This document shows, piece after piece, positions 37,231 to 49,755 of a stretch of 64,000 nucleotides of DNA. The notes below the pieces were generated by a model. That model was not told the origin of the DNA. It searched no databases and saw nothing but the letters and a program-made list of their open reading frames with translations. The first letter of the stretch is position 1. Every line of letters begins with the position of its first letter. The DNA is from Auanema rhodensis (taxonomy: Eukaryota > Nematoda > Chromadorea > Rhabditida > Rhabditidae), in assembly GCA_964057225.1 (NCBI GenBank), contig OZ059899.1:15136501-15200500 (forward strand), read 5' to 3'. The translations under genes and the position numbers were made by a program.

Positions 37231-38065
37231 TCACGAATATAAATATTTAGTTGAACCTGCTATAGGAAGTTTAACATATTTCATTTCTGCATGAGTTCGG
37301 TGCAACACAATAGTTTGACAAATTAAAAGAAAACATGCTATTACAATAGTAATTACTCCCATTCTAATATAATCATCAAGAAAAGATTCTCTGTAAATTT
37401 CTTTTCATTTGTTGCTACTTTACCGAACTAACATAAAACAGTGCATAACCACAGCCGATAGCTAAAAACAACAAACAGAAAATGAGAAGTTAATTTGAAT
37501 TATTTTCACTTTATATACATAAAACATGTGATGTGATCAGCGTTGCGGTAAAAAGGGTATTCCTTCAGAGCATGTTGTTCCATATTTTCGATGTTTAGGT
37601 GTCACCGTTTTGAGATTAGGAATTTTTTTTTTCTTGATAGGGTTTATCTTAGGTGTTGCTAAAACGGACATCTCAGTTTCACAGTTTCTAAAACTTACGC
37701 AACGAAAGATACGACGAATATTGTCTCGATTTTGTTAACTCTAACCTAGCGACATCTGAATCACCGACTTCAGACTTATTTATTATATATCTATCAACAC
37801 ACCTAGTGCTTTGGATTTCTCCGCGAATTTGAAAAGATCGATTGTTTGAGACAATACAGATATTATTGTTAAGCAACCAATGAACACAGTGGATATTAAT
37901 CCCACTAAACGTAAATCTTGCAGACTATCGCTAAAATACCATGTATCCCAGCCATATAATGTAAAACGTACATAACGCAGGTTTGCACAACCATTTCCCA
38001 CAAAAAATTATTTCAAAATGAAATCCATTTTGCAAATTTCCCAAACTCAACAAGAAGTCAAGCAT
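37231..38065 (-). CDS. Small multi-pass membrane protein, family unrecognised, exon structure uncertain
   Basis: At least three hydrophobic segments are encoded on the minus strand: one around the first ATG (38065, MLDFLLSLG), one in the exon of about 37802-37944 (LVGLISTVFIGCLTIISVL), and one near the 3' end (MGVITIVIACFLLICQTIVL). It ends KYLYS at 37231. The frame of the first exon stays open upstream of 38065, encoding a Cys-rich stretch and hydrophobic residues, and reaches the last codons of rpl-7; see findings. The likely splice after the first exon is a 46-nt intron (GTTATG...TTTTAG). The join between the second exon and the final exons is unsettled: one route yields IGCGYALFYVSS and the last membrane segment, another an earlier basic C-terminus. 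The size and four-helix layout resemble LAPTM-like proteins, but I do not claim membership. Only 68 bp follow the rpl-7 stop, so it may be an operon partner. Confidence 0.5.
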
Positions 38066-38133
38066 CCCAATAATTATTAAAAGAATATAACAACCATTTA
38101 CATCTTCACCAAAACAATAACAATTAGGAAGAC

Positions 38134-39051
38134 TTAGATCATTTTCCTGAGGAGCTTGTTGATCTGATCCTCTCTGTTTCCGAAGTCTCCACCCTCGACG
38201 AAGTGGTTGGTCTTCTTAGTCCATCCTCCGCTGGGGTTGTTGAGCTTGAAGGGCCAGAGGAAGTTGGTGGCCTGCTTGAAGTGTGGTCCAACATTAAGGA
38301 TCTCGTGAACAAGATCTTCAGTACAGATGATATCGTGCTTGCCTTAAAGAATTACTATTGAAAATTCCAATTGAAAAAACATACCAAGAGCCTTCTCGAT
38401 AATCTCGTTGTCAGTGATTGGAATACGGCGTCCGTTAACCTTAGCATATCCTCTCTTGTAGACCAAGTCGTGGACGGACTTAAGGTTGGGGTATCCCCAT
38501 GCAACGTATGGCTCGATGATACGGAGAAGTGGAAGGGTAGCCTTGTTCAACTTGACAAAGACTCCGTTGTTGATCTGACGAAGACGGAGGAGTTGGAGGG
38601 CCTGAAATACAACTTTTTAAAAAAGTTAACAATTTAATGATATACCTTTCTTGGTCTTGGGTGGAGTTGGTTGATACCTCTGATTCTGATAACAAAGGCA
38701 AGCTTTGGCTGTTCAGGTACATAGATATCTCCCTTCTTCAAAGCATCACGCTTCATTCTAGCGAGATCCTTCTGGGCATCTCTGTGCTCACGGATGAATT
38801 TCTCAGCACGCTTGAAGATAGCGGCGGTCTTTTCCTTGTTCTTCTGAACAATTAGGAAAAGTTCATAGTCTTTCATATCTGAAAACTTACAGCGCTGAGC
38901 TTGACCTTCTGTTGAATAGCCTTAGCTCTGATTTCAGAGCGTTGCTTTCTTCTCTTCAAAACGGTCTCAGGAACCTGGGGAAGTTTCTTCCTAAACAAAT
39001 TTTAAAGTAAAACAAAGTCAAACTAAGTAAATATAAAACTTACTCGACCAT
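38134..39051 (-). CDS. rpl-7: 60S ribosomal protein L7 (uL30)
   Basis: Large-subunit ribosomal protein of the uL30 family. Read on the minus strand: [20 protein letters not shown] at the start, the basic leader with KREKDAALK-like helices, then [14 protein letters not shown] and [19 protein letters not shown], the uL30 core, and an end in the INKLLRKMI stop. About 244 residues, as in other animals. Introns are short (for example near 38345-38385, 38602-38646, 38876-38890, 38994-39044). A TTTTAG acceptor 16 bp before the ATG suggests trans-splicing. It is divergent from rab-11.1, and in C. elegans these two genes also lie close together (F53G12), so the pair is conserved microsynteny. Confidence 0.96.
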
Positions 39052-39717
39052 AGTTAAGTCGTGGTACCCTAAAATTAAAAAATATACTAATATTCTTCAA
39101 AGACAATAAAATAATTAAGAGAATTAATGACAAACTGTTTTGAACTTTTAAATTATCTACAAGAACTGAAATTGTGCTGTAGATTACTTAACGCAAAATC
39201 GATACACAATCTTACTTAAACAAAACACATCTTCTGTCACTATCAAAAGCTTTAAAAATACTTCAAATCTCCGGAAAAAATATATAAAAAAGCTTCATAA
39301 TAGATAGAAATTTAGGCCAAAAGATGTAAAGAATTTGGGGGAATCACATTGGCACAGTTCCTCTCATGATTGTAAGGGTTTTCGTTGCGAGAATCCAAAG
39401 GACGCGCGAGCAGTCACGCGTTGCGGGTCAAACAGAAATTGACGTGGACAGACTCGTATGATACCTGTGTCCTGTCCACTAAAGTTTTCTGACGTAATTT
39501 TTATTGTATAATATTTATTATAACTATTAATTATATTTATTAATGGTAAAAAATAGATCAAAGCTAGATCATACTATATATTTGAACATTGTGAAATGTT
39601 TTAGAAAACCAATCTGTAAACAGTATTAGTCATCGTTTGTTCACGCATTTCAACATTTATTCGCATTGATATTATTTGTCGCTGTGATAATAATAATCAT
39701 TTTGTTAATTTTTCAGG
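39052..39717. promoter_or_regulatory. Intergenic region between divergent rpl-7 and rab-11.1
   Basis: It holds promoters of both genes. A GC-richer block at about 39380-39480 (with CGCGCGAGC and CACGCGTTGCG) contrasts with AT-rich flanks and may be the core promoter. No gene is visible. Confidence 0.5.
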
Positions 39718-40527
<810 letters not shown>

Positions 40528-40982
40528 TCACGAGTCTCGCTGCCTTGATCAATAAAGATCATATATAACGCTTTTCGGGCCCATCTTTTGGTGTGAGGTT
40601 TATTTGTGCTTTTCTCGGTTGTAACTGTGATCTGAACTTGGGTTTATCTCGAGAACAGAAATTGCCCAAATTCGCAATTTTATTCATAATCGAACATTTT
40701 ACGTTGTTTAATCTTGGGCGTGATTGTGATGAATTGTGCTCATACTGCTTAGTACGTTCCTCGTGTTCTTATTATGCTTTTTTTGAGACTATAATGTTTC
40801 GATTCATTCACATTTGTATAATATAATATTCGACCTATTCAAACGTTTTAATTTATTTTAGCATGATTTCTTTCTTATATTGATAAAGATTTTCTAAATA
40901 TTTGTTTTAAAGTGATTCGATATTCGATTTGAATACTTTGAGCCTTAGACAACACAATATTATTCATGAAACAGCTTTCAGA
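40528..40982 (+). other. Rab11 3' UTR and spacer
   Basis: This 455-bp same-strand spacer contains the Rab11 poly(A) signal, T-rich DNA, and at its end a TTTCAG acceptor one base before the next ATG (40983). That arrangement would fit trans-splicing of a downstream operon gene, but the gap is longer than the usual 100-bp operon spacing. No other gene is seen. Confidence 0.5.
40551..40556 (+). terminator. Poly(A) signal AATAAA of rab-11.1
   Basis: Canonical hexamer 24 bp after the Rab11 stop codon. Confidence 0.75.
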
Positions 40983-43900
40983 ATGACGAATGCTTGTCGT
41001 TCAAATGTACAAAGTTCGGAGAAGGGGCCATCTACCAGTCCACAGAAGATACAAAAGGAAGATAAGTCGCCAAGTAGAAAACGAAAACCTCGGGAATCTA
41101 GTCCCGATCCTGCCTATGAAGCAAGCTCATCTCGCCCCAAACGGAATGCACGGAAAAGCGTTCTGTTATCCAGTGGAGATTTTGAGGTTTTTTCTGGTCT
41201 AGAAGTTTAAATAGACAGTACTATTGAAGGTATTCTATCCTGGTGTGAAAACAGAAGCTCCTGACTCTGAAGAGCCAGAGACGTCAGTTCAACCCAGTGT
41301 AGCATCCCCTAGTGTGTCTCAGCCAGTGAAACAAAGACGGTTGAGGAGTGACGTAGCTGAGAAGTCTGATATTGAAGTAGATGTAGAAGGTGTTGTAGAT
41401 GATACAGAGTTTAAACGGGATGAGAACCCATTAGATGTAAGGGACGCCGTTAGTCTGTGGAATTATCGATTTTTCAGATAACGGGCACAGAGGTTGATGT
41501 TGAAGTAGAAGCTATGTCGAATATAGATGAAAATAATGAGGATATGATGATTACATTAAAAGAATCATATAGTGATACGGAATATAACGAAGATGACGAT
41601 ATTCCTCCCCGATTAGAAAAAATAAAAGGGGTTCCGTACGTAACTAATGTCATGAAATTACATAACCAATACGCTTTCAGAGAAGCAAAAAGAAAAAGAG
41701 GGCGCCCTCGTAAGTATCCCGTTGGTCAAACTCCGTTTCGTAGAACTGCAACTCTTCCCAGACCTCGACAATCTATGGGAAGACCTCCAGGATTTCCTAG
41801 AAATAAATACACTTACGACAAACCAATCACCAAAACAGAAGCTGAAAAAATTAATTCTTTTAATGTTAAACTGGTTCGTATCTAAAAGTCAAAAAATCAG
41901 TACATCATCTTATTTATAGTTTGAAGATGAAATTGGCGTCACTGAACACGGCGATGTGTACGCCACTGTTATTCCCGGTTGTTTATCCTATTTACTTCGT
42001 AAGGAAAGAATAATTGACCTTTTAACCAACCGTAATGAAATTAATGCTATGTGAGTAATCCTACTGTAATTTTCAATCGAACTCTACTCGTTTCCAGACG
42101 GCAACAAGGTTGGATGTCTCGAAAATCCCCTAGATTGCCACCTCTTGTTACTACTAAAGCGTGTTTTGCTTTTTACGTGGAGGGCGCTGCTGTGACCTCT
42201 ATCAGAGACTTGTCTAGTGATGATCTCAAACCTTGGACTTCTTCCGGTATGTTTTCAAGTGCATCACCGAATTAGTAGAACTGTTATAGTGAGCGATCCA
42301 TGTGAAGGAGAACCCGTAATAAAACCTAACGTGCGGAAACATGCGATTATGCGCCAAGGTGCTCGCCTTGTACCTTCCAAAGGTGATCCGAGAACCGCCG
42401 ATATCCATTTAACCGAATATAGTGCTTGGTTACCCAGATGTCTGCGTTTAAGGAAAAAAGTAAAATCAATATAAGTAAAGAGATCATTAACCCACCTCAT
42501 TTACAGATTTTCTATCTTGCCCGCAATGGCCACATTATTGGAAACGTTTTAATCTTATATGACTTCACCACTTCTGGTGATATCCCAGTTTTGCTAAATA
42601 TTGTACACGGAAACGAAGCATTCCGAACTCAAACGAACGATGAAGAGTTTGAGAAGGGTCATCTTCTTTTTGTAGGTGACAACGAAGATCCGGTTAGTTT
42701 TCTTCTTTGTCTTACAACTTTATGTTTTGATTGGGCGCGTCAGCATTTCATATCTGACTAGGTGCACGATTGTCTGTTGAGTCAACAGTATTAGACTGTG
42801 CCTGGTGTACTTGTTTGTTTAATGATGTTACAAACTAAGAAAAATTCAATTAAATATGTATAACAGATTATATTGCAAATGCAATAATTTCAGTTTATGG
42901 AAGAAATTGTTCCTGGACCCAGGAATGAGCGATTTCTCCAAGTTAAACCTGATAAGTATGGTTGGACTAATAATAAAAAGTTATTACTAAAATATTTAAT
43001 AAATGAGCCTTCACTATTGTAAGTCGGGAAATGGCATAGCTATTGTTAACAATTCACATACTAGGGATCAATCAGGATTTTTAAACCAGCGTATTCCTTA
43101 TCTACCTCCTCTAATTGAAACTAGAGGTGTTTTTGTCTATTTTGCGCCATCAGCAATGGTAGCTGACCAAATTCACTTTACTGGTGACGGGCTTTCGCCG
43201 TGGACATTCCAAGGTTTGTTTGTGCTTAGTTTTAATTGTTTACAATTTCCGTTTATAGGGGCGTCTGTGAATCATCGTGTTCGTACAGTTAAACGAGCGC
43301 TTTGTCAAAATTCACAAGGAGTTTTTGAAACTACAAAGGAAGATTGGCAGACAACTGGACTTGCTTTGGTTGAGACGATCACTATTTTATGTCGTTGTCC
43401 ACGGTTACGCAAAAGAGTAATGATCCATAGTTATGTTCAAAATTAATCTTAAAATTGATAGATTCTTTATGTACAAAGGCAAAATAGTGTTGTTATTGGC
43501 TATGTTTGCTTTATATATGAATACATGAGAGAAGGACCAATTCCTGAAATTATCAAATCTAATCCTAAAGCTGGATCTTTACTGTCTCCAGACGCTTTAG
43601 GACCTTTGGTTAGAGTTACTCGAATTTTGATATGTTTATAATATTCCTTATAGTTGCATCACCGTGATCATGCAGAGTTTACTCGACGCAAGCAAGATAC
43701 AAGTTCTAATACTGATGAAATGGTGGATGTTGAAGAATTAGTAGAAGAAGAAGTTGTTCAAGATGACATGCATGAGCAAGACACGACAATCGACCGGAGG
43801 GGCATGGAATACGCTCGAATGGAAGATGTGGGTGTTAGGAATTTTTTACAATACTTATTAGTGATCGATTTAATTTAGTATGAAGAGCTCCCTGAGGACA

Positions 43901-46781
43901 GTTTGGATGGTGGCTGGGATACTGAATTCGATGAAGATCTACTGACGACTCAGGAAAACCCAATGCCGTTCTTTGATGGTATCAGGCAATTAGAATCCGG
44001 GCATACGTATTTAACTGTTCGCCATAAGAGAATCGCTAGTAATATGGAGACTATTCTTGAGTACATTGCCAATTCAAACTTTGTGTATGTTTAGCAACTT
44101 TTTTGCTGAATGTAATTCATTTTTCTTGCAGCGATGAAAAGGGTTTGATGAACACGAGCAAACCAACTCATCCTCCATTGGTTCGCAATGCCAGAGCCTA
44201 TGTCTTCTTTGTAGCTGCCAACGCTGTATTCCCACATGATATTAATCGGGACGACTTTTCTCCTTGGTCTGCCAATGCAACTCGTTAGTTCTTGGTTGAT
44301 TAGAATCATATATTTATTATTTTAGCTGAAAACCCAACATGTTATCGTTCCAAAGTAAGAAAAGTGGGTGTTCTCTGTGATCCTAAAACAGGTCATTTCA
44401 CGCTACAAGATGGTGATTACAAATTGTATCCTTATCATCTTGTTGCCTTGTACAGCATACACCCAAAAGAAGCTAGACTAAGAAAGAGGGTTTGCAAATG
44501 ATTATAAGTGTAATAAACTTTAAATTGAGTTTAGATAACTTATCTGATGGATACAGATACAAAAATGATTGTTAGTCATGTTATGATAATGTATGATTTC
44601 AACACAGAGGGACCTATACCTCATATCAGTGGACCTTACGGTAAACGTAGTGTTCGTCGAAGAGGCTTGAGACGATTGGTAATAATTGTTGAACACCTTT
44701 TGCTATATTTTGTGTTCAGGGACATGACACTCATATTGATGACGTACTAGATGATGTGTCAGAAACTTCTGAATCAGAAAAAGAAAGCCCGGTTTGTTTT
44801 ACATAACTGAGATGAATGATATTAATGAAAATGTTTTAGTTTTCTGCTGGAATGCAACTTACCCCAGAGAGTGCAATTTATTTGCCGTTGGCTAACGTTG
44901 AAGATTTCTGGACAGATCGTAATAGAATTCTTCACTTCTTGGTTAATCGCCCTCATCTTCTGTAAGGATAAATGGGATAAAGCGAACACTCTTGATGTTT
45001 CAGTGAATCAATGGGATGCCTCAATACACGAGTTCCAATGTTCCCTCCTTTGATTGCCGAGAGAGGTGCTTTTGCTTTCTTCATGGATGGAAGTGAAGTG
45101 GATGTCCGCAATTTAACATGTGATGGGCTTGGCCCATGGTCAGAAAATTTACATTTGAGTAATGGTTCGTCTTTTGCCAGATGATTTTATTAACTCTCCT
45201 ATTGCAGGTAGCATAATGTGCCGTAGACCAAAATCTTGCCGAGTACCACTTGGCCTTAACAGAGATGGACACCTTAGAGTCATTAAGGGTAAACGGCCAA
45301 CTGAAGTAAGCGAATTCACAATGCATATATATGCGGCTACTCTCCCGCGTTTGACAAGATTAAAGAAAAAGGTATGTTGTTTTTCTAAGTTGGTAATTTA
45401 TATGCGAACTTTATAGGTTTACTATTTATCTAAGGATGGCGTTCAATTTGGTCATTCTTTGATTATTTATAACTATGACCAGGAAGGAGAATTACCGCAA
45501 GCGGTAAATTTCTCAAAGTAATTTATCATTGAAAAACATTTTTCTGCTTTAGGTTGCTCATGGAAACTCTGTTCATGCTGATAACGTTTACATTCGCTTA
45601 CCACCGTCACTAAAGGAAGATGCTCGAAAAATGTTGCACACGTTGTCTCCACAAGAAACTGCTAAACAACTATCTGATCGACATGGAATCCCTGTGAATG
45701 CTAGATCTGTAAGTCAATGCTCCAAATTTGTTGGGAAAATGTTTGAAAATTTAAAGATCTATAACGTCAAACGCGAAATGAATCGTTCTGTAATACCAAT
45801 GGGTCAACGGGGTGATATGAGGTATGAAGTGAAGGTCGACGGATCATTCCACGAGCTCGAAGATTCAATGGCTGATTATGTTCCTGACTGGATGTCTGAT
45901 AGAAGGCATGAATCTGTAAGTTATTAATTAATAAGGCTGTATTGAAATGTAAAATTTAGGAGCCAATAGTCACTGTTCCGGCAATGGATCTTCAAACTGT
46001 TGAAGTTGGAACTGTTAGAAGAGCAACTAGACAAGTTCGAAAGGTATAGGATTAACGAGTATTAACATGTTTGCAATATTTCAGAATGGAGTTTCCAATA
46101 CAGGAGTCGCTCCTAGAGCTCATCAAACTGAACAGATCTTCAGATATGTCAGTAACATGTTGACCACTAGATCCGATAACGAAACTTTTGATGCTATATG
46201 GAGGACATTGGTGCAGAAAAATGAAACCAGAATACTGAAAAACATTAAAAAAGTAATTATTGCAAGAAAATATTGAAATTTAATTTACTAATTCAGGATT
46301 TTGGGGTCGAAATTGTGGCAGAGCGGAGCTCGAGGAATGGAGATACGATTGAAGTTCGCGTCACTAACGCAGTTATGGATGAATCTGTAATGCAAGAACA
46401 AATATTAGAAGGCGAAATTGTAGAAGAAGAAGTAATTAATGAAGAAGATATTTTGGGAGAGGTTTCTAACCATGATAGAGTTTTCAGTTAATAGTAAGTA
46501 ACTTGTTTCAGGTTGTACTGGATACAACATTAGAAGACCCACATCAAATTTCATCGCACGAGATGGATACTCATCCTCATAATATCGAACCACACTGTGT
46601 AGCTACGATGGAAGATCATAGGGGTCACGATTTATCCGCGATGCCTACTCATGAACCGCCTGTTTTAATGCCCGAAGCTTCTGATTTGATTGCTTCAAAA
46701 GAAGAAAGTGGCGACTCTGGGAGCCAAGAAAAGCCTGCTATCGACGAAGAACCCACAATATCCAGGAATATGGAAATGTGA
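40983..46781 (+). CDS. Nuclear-type protein with AT-hook and four tandem copies of an unrecognised ~165-residue module
   Basis: Function unknown. The start ATG 40983 directly follows a TTTCAG acceptor. The N-terminal part is Lys/Arg/Ser-rich, then acidic, with an AT-hook (KRKRGRPRKYPVG, about 41690-41730) that suggests minor-groove DNA binding. Four related modules follow at about 41965-42610, 42925-43560, 44005-44630 and 44865-45505, separated by acidic linkers. Each has a helical leader, a P-P-L-(I/V) strand with F-x-F-(F/Y), a D-x-(L/F)-x-P-W motif, an R-L-(R/K)-K-(K/R)-(I/V)-x-Y-L motif and an I-Y-(D/N)-(F/Y)-x-x-x-G-x-(I/L)-P end. Introns fall at the same three places in all four. A segment at about 45600-45745 (PQETAKQLSDRHGIPVNARS) looks like an HTH, and the C-terminus is acidic. 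About 1,200 residues, more than 20 short introns. I suspect a transcription or chromatin factor; the module might be distantly WRKY/GCM/CARF-like, which is unproven. Confidence 0.8.
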
Positions 46782-48153
46782 ATTTCCTGATACTCATACT
46801 CATAAAGAAGTGCTTATTGGTCATCAACATGTAGTTTGTGTTTTAATTGTATATGGCTTAGGTTCTATAATTTTCAATCTGAAAGTATCATATTCAATAA
46901 GATCACCACGTGTGCTATTCAGCTAATAATATTTCTGCTTTTCTATAGGTTGATATATATCAGGCATTTCGCATGTACAACATCCATTTCTCTAAAAAAA
47001 TCTTCCGATCTCCGTGTACATAACTTTGAGTAATCAATCACGTTGTTGTATGTTATTTGTTATGTCATGAAGTTACAACTGCTTGATTGTTTTTGATAAA
47101 ATTATAAAATACCCAAACTTGATATTTGGGTTGTCTTCTACTGGGTAGAAGAAGCCTTTTCGACTTAAAGAAAAACTTTTGTTTAAAGGACGTCTTAAGC
47201 TAATTGTGGCTGACGTAAGCTTTGAAGCAGAACCGTACCAAACGGCGGTCCCCCGTCGAGTTTTCCAACCTTTGTTAATGTGTTGGCTAGATATATTCTC
47301 ATGAATGCTTCTGCTGGTTTGAAAACTTAATCGCTTTAATATATAGGAATGTGAATGTGAAGTATTTCATTTTCTACAAAGTAGATTGTATCTGTAAGCT
47401 TAGTATTTCAACATGTTGGTTCTATTTGAGGTCAACGATATTAGACAAGAATGTTATTAAGGAAGATTTTTATTTAGATATCAGAGGTTTCTGATCTACA
47501 GGAAGCAGGAGCGACTCAGGATCTTGTAATAAACATACTACTACTCTACTACTAGCTGTGAAAACCTGAAGCCTTTGAGGTGAATTATAGGACTTAAATA
47601 TTATAAGATTGTTCAACTAAAAAGAAAGAGTTTACCAATGAGCGAACCGTACTAAACGGCTTTTAAAAATGTGGGCAGACATCTACGTTTAATGATTGTT
47701 TGCATGTTTACAATTGAATATTCTATCTTGAAAACATTTTACGGTACACATGTATTTAGTAAGTGTTAGGCGTCTATTAATCTATTAATAATAATCTAAG
47801 TTTGTAAATTACCAAAATCTCAGTTGGATGCTCAGCTTTAGATATAACTAACCAGCTAGCTTCTGCTTTTTGCATCTTCCATATTCGAGATATGAATGTG
47901 TGATATTAACGCCTGTTGCCTGTTGCCTCAAAGCCCAATATGTGTGACAACTGTAATATCTCAAGATGACAACACGTTCTCACATCACTACCGTCATCGT
48001 CGTCACTTTCATTCCACACATTGTCTTCTTGATTTTCATCCTCAATCGACACATGCAGGCTTGCCCGAATTATGAAACTGACTGTTTGAAGGCGGATATA
48101 TGAACAGTAATCGGCCTGAGGCGGAGTCATATCAAGATATCCGCCGCTGGGCA
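46782..48153. other. Intergenic region before the collagen gene
   Basis: About 1.4 kb. It contains two near-identical 17-bp motifs, GAACCGTAC(C/T)AAACGGC, at 47230-47246 and 47644-47660. The 3' part (47920-48150) is richer in GC and is presumably the collagen promoter. An 82-residue minus-strand ORF there (47906-48154), with an acidic run, has no recognisable features and is not called. Confidence 0.55.
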
Positions 48154-48160
48154 TATATAA
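48154..48160 (+). promoter_or_regulatory. TATA box of the collagen gene
   Basis: GCATATATAAACC lies about 40 bp upstream of the ATG at 48197, leaving a very short 5' leader with no obvious trans-splice acceptor. TATA boxes are typical of the strongly pulsed moult-cycle cuticle collagen genes. Confidence 0.7.
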
Positions 48161-48196
48161 ACCTCAGAAAGTTATAATTTTTGTTTCGAAGCAACG

Positions 48197-49755
48197 ATGA
48201 AGGACGATCCACTCGTCGTAGACGAGGATCTCCTCGCTGAGATGAAAGTTTTCCGCAGGTTAGTATTGTTTTTAATTTTCTGAACTTACTTGTGTATATG
48301 AAATATTTGAATCTAAGCACGTATCTTATTCCTATTTGCATACGTGTGATCACGTCACGTCTGCCAGCTATCATTTTCTCATTTTATTTTTTTTAAACGC
48401 TGACTGGTTGTGTTACGATTCAATCTTTTTCACTTTTCAATTATTTTTTTCCTTTACAGATCTGCTTTTGGTGCTGTAGTCTTGTCTACTGTAACGATAT
48501 TAGGATGTATAGTACTTATTCCTATTGCATATCAAAATGTGCAGCGCTTACATACCACACTTCTGGATGATGTTCATTTCTGCCAGATGAGAAATCGTGA
48601 TCTATGGAGTAGTATCTTCATAGGGGATCATTCTCGTCTCAAGCGTTCTGTAGAATATCTAAGCGAACAACCAGAAGGAAAATGGCTATTTGGTCACTTC
48701 ATTACATCTAAACCTCAGTGAGTAATAATTATCTATGCATCAATCAAGAATTTCGACTTTATGACCTACTATTTTGACATTTCATTTAATGTTTATTTTA
48801 TGACATTCTTTAGAATTTTTTTGAAGTTTCTTAATTTTAGCCGGAATCGTCGTCAAGACGGTAAATACCCAACTCCTGAAGGCGCTGCTTATCCAGCCGC
48901 TCCTGAAGTTGGAGGCGCTTCTTACCCTGCTCCTGCTCCTGCTCCTGCTCCAGCTCCCAGCTCATATCCAACTCCTGAAATTGCCGTAAGAAAAGCATAG
49001 CACTGATCTTTTGATGCATTATATTATACTTTTCAGGCCGCTCCAGAAGAAAATATGTGTTGTGGTTGTACAGTTGGACCACCCGGTCCACCAGGAGATG
49101 CTGGATCTGATGGAGATGATGGTAAAGATGGTAACCCAGGACCTGATGGAACTCCAGGATCTGGTAAGTTCATATGAAATATTTCCTTTATGAAAATATT
49201 TTTAACAGATGGTGCAAGTTCTGGTGGTGATGGCTATTCTGAAGGAGCCGGAGCACCTACTTGTGTTCGTGAATGCCCACCCGGACCACCAGGACCACCG
49301 GGAAGCCCCGGAGAAAAAGGTGCTCGCGGATATCCTGGAGACATGGGAGAACCAGGAGCACAAGGAAAGCCAGGAGAGAAGGGACCACCAGGACGAATGG
49401 GACCACCAGGACCACCAGGATATCCCGGACGTCCAGGAGAGAAGGGAGACGATGGAAAGAGCATTCCCGGAAACGCCCCACCAGGCCCACCAGGACGTCC
49501 AGGAGAAATGGGACTTGCTGGACCACCAGGACCACCCGGAGAAAAAGGAAAGCAAGGCGGGCCCGGACCACAAGGACCAACAGGTGACCAAGGAAACCCA
49601 GGTTAGTAAATAATACGATATAAAAAAATATTTATTTACTTATAGGACCTTACGGTAAGCCTGGTCCACCAGGAAGTGAAGGCATGGAAGGAGCTCCAGG
49701 ACCAAAAGGAGGATGCGATCACTGCCCACCACCCCGTACTCCACCTGGATACTAA
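48197..49755 (+). CDS. Cuticle collagen (364 residues, six exons)
   Basis: Secreted structural collagen of the nematode exoskeleton. Exons: 48197-48258, 48460-48717, 48841-48985, 49037-49163, 49209-49601, 49646-49755, all in phase. The N-terminus has a membrane/signal-anchor segment ([20 protein letters not shown]). The conserved homology box ends SRLKRS, a subtilisin-like proprotein cleavage site, with a second basic site NRRQ. A Pro-Ala repeat follows, then cysteine cluster ENMCCGC, a short Gly-X-Y block, cluster CVREC, a long Gly-X-Y block of about forty triplets with brief breaks, and the typical tail [13 protein letters not shown]. Spacing and tail resemble the SQT-1/ROL-6 and COL-19 groups; I cannot choose an orthologue. 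Likely cross-linked through the Cys and Tyr residues and trimerised in the secretory pathway. Confidence 0.95.

Noticed and set aside
47906-48154. 82-residue minus-strand ORF with an acidic run upstream of the collagen
   Set aside because: It overlaps the collagen TATA box region and has no recognisable features. Probably chance in GC-richer promoter DNA.
49202-49591. Several long ORFs on both strands over the collagen
   Set aside because: Shadows of the Gly-X-Y repeat, whose GGA/CCA codon pattern keeps other frames open.
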